DNA of 23,963 nucleotides, taken from NCBI GenBank assembly GCA_043802925.1, contig JAZDKP010000174.1:1-23963 (forward strand). The letters run 5' to 3'. Shown here piece after piece: positions 21,312 to 23,963 of the stretch (the stretch's first letter is position 1; every line of letters begins with the position of its first letter). Source of the DNA: JAZDKP01 sp043802925. GTDB taxonomy: Bacteria; Fibrobacterota; OXYB2-FULL-49-7; JAEUSG01. Position numbers and translations under genes: made by a program. The notes beneath the pieces are model-generated. The model was not told where the DNA came from. It made no database searches and was given only the letters and a program-made list of their open reading frames with translations.

Positions 21312-22570
21312 TGGCGCGCATCCGTTCGTACCGGTATCTTAATTTCGTCACAGCCTGCCTCCAGTCCGGGTTCCGCGAACTCTGGACCCATAAATTGCGC
21401 TCCCTGCTTTCCATCGGCGGCGTCACGCTGGGCGTGGCCTCGTTCATGACCCTGCAGGCGCTGGGGGACTACCAGCTCCATGAAACCGAGGCCTTTGTGG
21501 AGGAGGTGGGGGGGCGGAACATGCTGAACATCGTGGGCCGGCAGGCGCTGGACGCAAAAGACGCGGTGGAAATGGCGCGAAGCCCGGGCTTGCGTTTTTC
21601 AGACCTTGACAGCCTGAAGGCGCGGGTGCCCGGCGTACGCTCCCTTTCAAAGCTCGACATGTTGCCGAAAATGACATTCTCCATCGGAAACGAGGCATAC
21701 CTCTGCAACATCATCGGGGCGAACCAAGACTTCATGAACCGGCATCGCATCGACTTCGGCCGGGACATCACGGACCGGGAATATGAAGAGGGCGCGGACG
21801 TGGGCCTCATGACCCTGTTCCTATGGAAAAAGCTGCAGAAGGCGCACGGGCTTAAATTCGAACAGATGCTGGGGCGGCGGCTCTACCTGTCACCCGGGGT
21901 TGCGCCGGAAATCGTGGGCGTCTTTTCCAAGGAAAAGGTGGGGGAGCAGTGGTACATCTACAAGAACAGCGTTTTTACGCCGCTCCGGTATTTTGAGAAG
22001 AACATCAGCGGCGTCAATATCAAACGGGAAGAGCTTTACATGGGGCTTGAGGCTGACGCGGACTCCGCGCTCGTCCGGCAGCGCATCCGCACGGAGTTGA
22101 CCCGCCTGCACCGGGGCGTCCTTGATTTCACCTTCCGTAACGAGGACTGGGCCGCGAACATGCAGGGCACCATGGAAAAGATGCGCTTCACCTTGATGCT
22201 CATCACCTTCCTGTCGCTGCTGGTGGGCGGGCTGAACATCATGAACGTGATGCTGACCTCGGTCAGCGCCCGGGTCCGGGAAATCGGCATCCGCAGCGCG
22301 GTCGGGGCGTCGCAACAGCAGATATTCCTGCAATTCCTGTTCGAAGCCTGCTTTTTGAGTCTTTTCGGCGGCGGTTTTGGACTTTTACTGGGTTCCATGA
22401 GCACTTCGGTTGTCTTTACGTCCCTGATTCCTGACGCGCCGACCGCCTCCAATTTCATCTATGTGCTGCAGGGGGCGCTGGTGTCGGTCAGCATCGGCGT
22501 ACTTTTCGGCCTTTTCCCGGCCCTGCGCGCCTACCGTATGAAACCCGTGACAGCGCTCCATTACGAATGA
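21311..22570 (+). CDS. MacB-type ABC transporter permease 2
   Basis: The 419-residue permease is homologous to its neighbour but clearly distinct. An N-terminal helix follows ELWTHKLRSLLSIGGVTLGV, a periplasmic core lies at about 60-290, and three C-terminal helices include LMLITFLSLLVGGLNIMNVM and FEACFLSLFGGGFGLLLGSM. The motif SARVREIGIRSAVGASQQQI is closer to the MacB consensus than that of permease 1. The ATG at 21311 overlaps the permease 1 stop by one base (TGATG) and follows GGGTGG; an upstream GTG at 21302 is possible. Together with the single ATPase the two permeases probably form a heterodimer, exporting an unknown substrate through the adaptor and the TolC-like channel. Confidence 0.9.
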   Translation: MARIRSYRYLNFVTACLQSGFRELWTHKLRSLLSIGGVTLGVASFMTLQALGDYQLHETEAFVEEVGGRNMLNIVGRQALDAKDAVEMARSPGLRFSDLDSLKARVPGVRSLSKLDMLPKMTFSIGNEAYLCNIIGANQDFMNRHRIDFGRDITDREYEEGADVGLMTLFLWKKLQKAHGLKFEQMLGRRLYLSPGVAPEIVGVFSKEKVGEQWYIYKNSVFTPLRYFEKNISGVNIKREELYMGLEADADSALVRQRIRTELTRLHRGVLDFTFRNEDWAANMQGTMEKMRFTLMLITFLSLLVGGLNIMNVMLTSVSARVREIGIRSAVGASQQQIFLQFLFEACFLSLFGGGFGLLLGSMSTSVVFTSLIPDAPTASNFIYVLQGALVSVSIGVLFGLFPALRAYRMKPVTALHYE

Positions 22571-22573
22571 TCC

Positions 22574-22603
22574 TTGACTTGTCTTTGGTCGAGGAAATAT
22601 TTT
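22574..22603 (+). promoter_or_regulatory. Predicted promoter of the YfgM-like gene
   Basis: TTGACT (22574-22579, 5/6), an 18-nt spacer and TATTTT (22598-22603, 4/6). The -10 ends 9 nt before the ATG at 22613, so the message would be nearly leaderless. Confidence 0.5.
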
Positions 22604-22612
22604 TTTCACCCT

Positions 22613-23278
22613 ATGGCACAAATAAAATTCAGCAAACAGCACAAAATCAAAGAAGACCGGTTCATCACAACGGTCATCAACTTCCGTGCCCTGCTCGAGG
22701 CTAAAAAGAAGTCGCTCCTCATTGGAGTGGTGGTGGTGGTGGCGGTGGCGTTTGTGGTCCTCATCGCCTTCAAAATAAAGGGCCGCATCAACAACGAGGC
22801 CCGCGACACTTTCAGCAGTGCGCTCATCGATTTTCAGGAGGGGCGCTACACCAACGCCATCTCCAAGTTCAAGGCCGTGGCTGACAACTACAGCGGCAGC
22901 AGCAGCGCGCCCAAGGCGCTGTACCTGCTGGGCTCGCTTTATTACGACCTGGGCAATTACGCGCTTTCCATTGAGTCCTACAAACGCTATATCGACAAGT
23001 TCGGCGGGGACGGCTTCGTCACCCCCGCGGTCTACAAGGGACTCGGCAGCGCCTACATGCAAACCCGTGATTTTGCCAATGCCATCACGGCCTTTGAATC
23101 GGGCATCAAAAAGGACCCCAAGGACTTTTCCGTTCCCGAACTCCGGTTCAAACTGGCGCGCTGCTATGCGGAAAAGCAGGATAAGGCCGCGGCGCGCGAA
23201 CAATACGGTTTAATCGTCAGTGAGTTTCCACGCTCCTCTTATGCACGCGAGGCCGAACTCCGGCTTGCGGGCCTCTGA
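22613..23278 (+). CDS. YfgM/BamD-like TPR membrane protein
   Basis: From ATG 22613 the 221-residue product begins MAQIKFSKQHKIKEDRF. It has a basic segment (KKK), one membrane helix (SLLIGVVVVVAVAFVVLIAF, about 36-55), then TPRs outside the cytoplasm: RDTFSSALIDFQEGRYTNAI, SSAPKALYLLGSLYYDLGNY and ELRFKLARCYAEKQDKAAAR. The layout of short N-terminus, single helix and TPRs resembles YfgM, an ancillary protein of the Sec translocon, and related periplasmic TPR proteins. An upstream start at 22574 is rejected because it coincides with a promoter -35 box. No Shine-Dalgarno sequence is visible. The partner is unknown. Confidence 0.85.
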   Translation: MAQIKFSKQHKIKEDRFITTVINFRALLEAKKKSLLIGVVVVVAVAFVVLIAFKIKGRINNEARDTFSSALIDFQEGRYTNAISKFKAVADNYSGSSSAPKALYLLGSLYYDLGNYALSIESYKRYIDKFGGDGFVTPAVYKGLGSAYMQTRDFANAITAFESGIKKDPKDFSVPELRFKLARCYAEKQDKAAAREQYGLIVSEFPRSSYAREAELRLAGL

Positions 23279-23303
23279 TTACCTAAAACCGCGTAACAAC
23301 GCC

Positions 23304-23642
23304 ATGGACGACGATTTACTTTCCAACAGCGGCCTCTCCGACAAAGACCCCGAACAGCCCAAGGCCTTCCATAATGCGGTCATGGCCTATATCCCGTTCC
23401 TCTGTTTCTTGGCCTTGTTCAATAAAAACAGCGACGAATTTACCCGCCAGCACGGCAAACAGGGGCTCCTCCTCCTTCTCCTCGAAATCGTCGCCCTGCT
23501 CATGCTTTTGCCCATCGGTGATTTCTTCTGGAAAGTCGTGCTGCTCGCCTGCCTCGGCTTCTCCATCGCGGGCATCGTGTACGCGTTTTCGGGCAAGCCT
23601 TTCACCCTGCCGTTCATCGGGTACTGGGCTGACAAGTTCTGA
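23304..23642 (+). CDS. DUF4870-like small membrane protein
   Basis: The 112-residue protein from ATG 23304 starts with an acidic tail (MDDDLLSNSGLSDKDPEQPK). Three hydrophobic segments follow: about 31-42 (AYIPFLCFLALF), 60-75 (LLLLLLEIVALLMLLP) and 80-97 (FWKVVLLACLGFSIAGIV). It ends with FSGKPFTLPFIGYWADKF. The loop NSDEFTRQHGKQGLLLLL resembles the conserved H-x-x-Q-G-L motif of DUF4870/Tic20-like proteins. It lies between the YfgM-like gene and uvrB, both on the same strand, with a 25-nt gap upstream and 24 nt to uvrB. No clear ribosome binding site is present; the GTG at 23220 would lie inside the upstream gene and is rejected. Function unknown. Confidence 0.75.
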   Translation: MDDDLLSNSGLSDKDPEQPKAFHNAVMAYIPFLCFLALFNKNSDEFTRQHGKQGLLLLLLEIVALLMLLPIGDFFWKVVLLACLGFSIAGIVYAFSGKPFTLPFIGYWADKF

Positions 23643-23666
23643 CCTGCGACAAAATACCGTACTCAC

Positions 23667-23963
23667 ATGGACACATTCAAACTGACCGCGCCGTATGCGC
23701 CGGCCGGCGATCAGCCGCAGGCCATTGCGGATATCACGGATGGCATCCGTCGCGGACTGCCCTATCAGACGCTGCTCGGGGTTACGGGTTCGGGAAAGAC
23801 CTTCACCATGGCCAGCATCATCGCTGCGCTCAACCGGCCCACGCTCATCATTTCCCACAACAAGACCCTTGCGGCCCAGCTGTACAACGAATTCAAGGAT
23901 TTCTTTCCCGAGAACGCGGTGGAGTATTTTGTGAGTTTTTACGACTATTACCAGCCTGAGGCC
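23667..23963 (+). CDS. uvrB: Excinuclease ABC subunit UvrB, partial (5' end)
   Basis: UvrB verifies DNA damage in nucleotide excision repair together with UvrA and UvrC. The first 99 codons are present and the frame is open to the window edge. The N-terminus MDTFKLTAPYAPAGDQPQAI is the UvrB consensus, followed by Walker A GVTGSGKTFTMA (38-49), SHNKTLAAQLYNEFKDFFP (63-81) and VEYFVSFYDYYQPEA (85-99), the start of the beta-hairpin that grips damaged DNA. The ATG at 23667 is the only sensible start. No Shine-Dalgarno sequence or LexA-like box is evident in the 24-nt gap after the DUF4870-like gene, so it may be co-transcribed with it. Confidence 0.97.
   Translation, partial: MDTFKLTAPYAPAGDQPQAIADITDGIRRGLPYQTLLGVTGSGKTFTMASIIAALNRPTLIISHNKTLAAQLYNEFKDFFPENAVEYFVSFYDYYQPEA

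Noticed and set aside
1..23963. CRISPR array, transposase, prophage, tRNA or rRNA genes
   Set aside because: No spaced direct-repeat array, IS ends with a transposase, cloverleaf or rRNA-like segment was found on reading both strands by eye; very degenerate remnants could be missed.

Overview
The window looks like a chromosomal segment from a Gram-negative, GC-rich bacterium. The evidence for an outer membrane is several lipobox signal peptides, a PorV/UPF0164-type outer-membrane protein, a LolB-like protein and a TolC/MacA/MacB-type efflux operon. A single-chain alpha2-type glycyl-tRNA synthetase, an SUMF1-type lipoprotein, a PorV-like protein and an unusual DnaA DNA-binding motif together suggest the FCB group, possibly Fibrobacterota or a relative. 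That placement is an inference; no rRNA or other decisive marker is present.

Layout. (1) 1-205 (-): the start of an AT-rich small membrane protein gene cut by the window edge, then a REP-like hairpin. (2) 295-3854 (-): an L-rhamnose catabolic operon in the order isomerase, aldolase, kinase, with a good promoter at 3943-3971. (3) 4044-7174 (+): glycyl-tRNA synthetase, D-Ala-D-Ala ligase and TsaB in a tight operon. (4) 7164-8726 (-): a formylglycine-generating-enzyme-like lipoprotein with a large insertion, lying between tsaB and rimI, which are often neighbours. (5) 8839-10017 (+): rimI and a secreted/anchored AMIN-like protein ending in a clear terminator. (6) 10145-13919 (+): a CRP-family regulator, a membrane-anchored three-PASTA protein, a TPR lipoprotein and a LolB-like protein, all overlapping. 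A PorV-like outer-membrane protein follows from its own promoter. (7) 15080-16480 (-): dnaA, convergent with the PorV-like gene across a bidirectional terminator. Its roughly 490-bp AT-rich upstream region has a near-consensus promoter, DnaA-box-like 9-mers and short repeats, and is a candidate origin or autoregulatory region. (8) 16974-22570 (+): an outer-membrane factor, a lipoprotein membrane-fusion protein, an ABC ATPase and two different MacB-type permeases. (9) 22613-23963 (+): a YfgM-like TPR membrane protein, a DUF4870-like membrane protein and the first 99 codons of uvrB.

How the genes fit together. Most are housekeeping or envelope genes. The rha genes would convert L-rhamnose through L-rhamnulose and L-rhamnulose-1-phosphate to dihydroxyacetone phosphate and lactaldehyde; no transporter or regulator is visible. 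The efflux operon encodes a complete tripartite pump. I see no CRISPR array, transposase, phage gene, tRNA or rRNA. The observations most worth checking are the DnaA signature change together with the upstream box region, the rhamnulose-phosphate aldolase with Gln at a zinc-ligand position, the SUMF1-type lipoprotein with a roughly 265-residue insertion, the long-spaced inverted repeat upstream of glyS, and promoters that would give nearly leaderless mRNAs.
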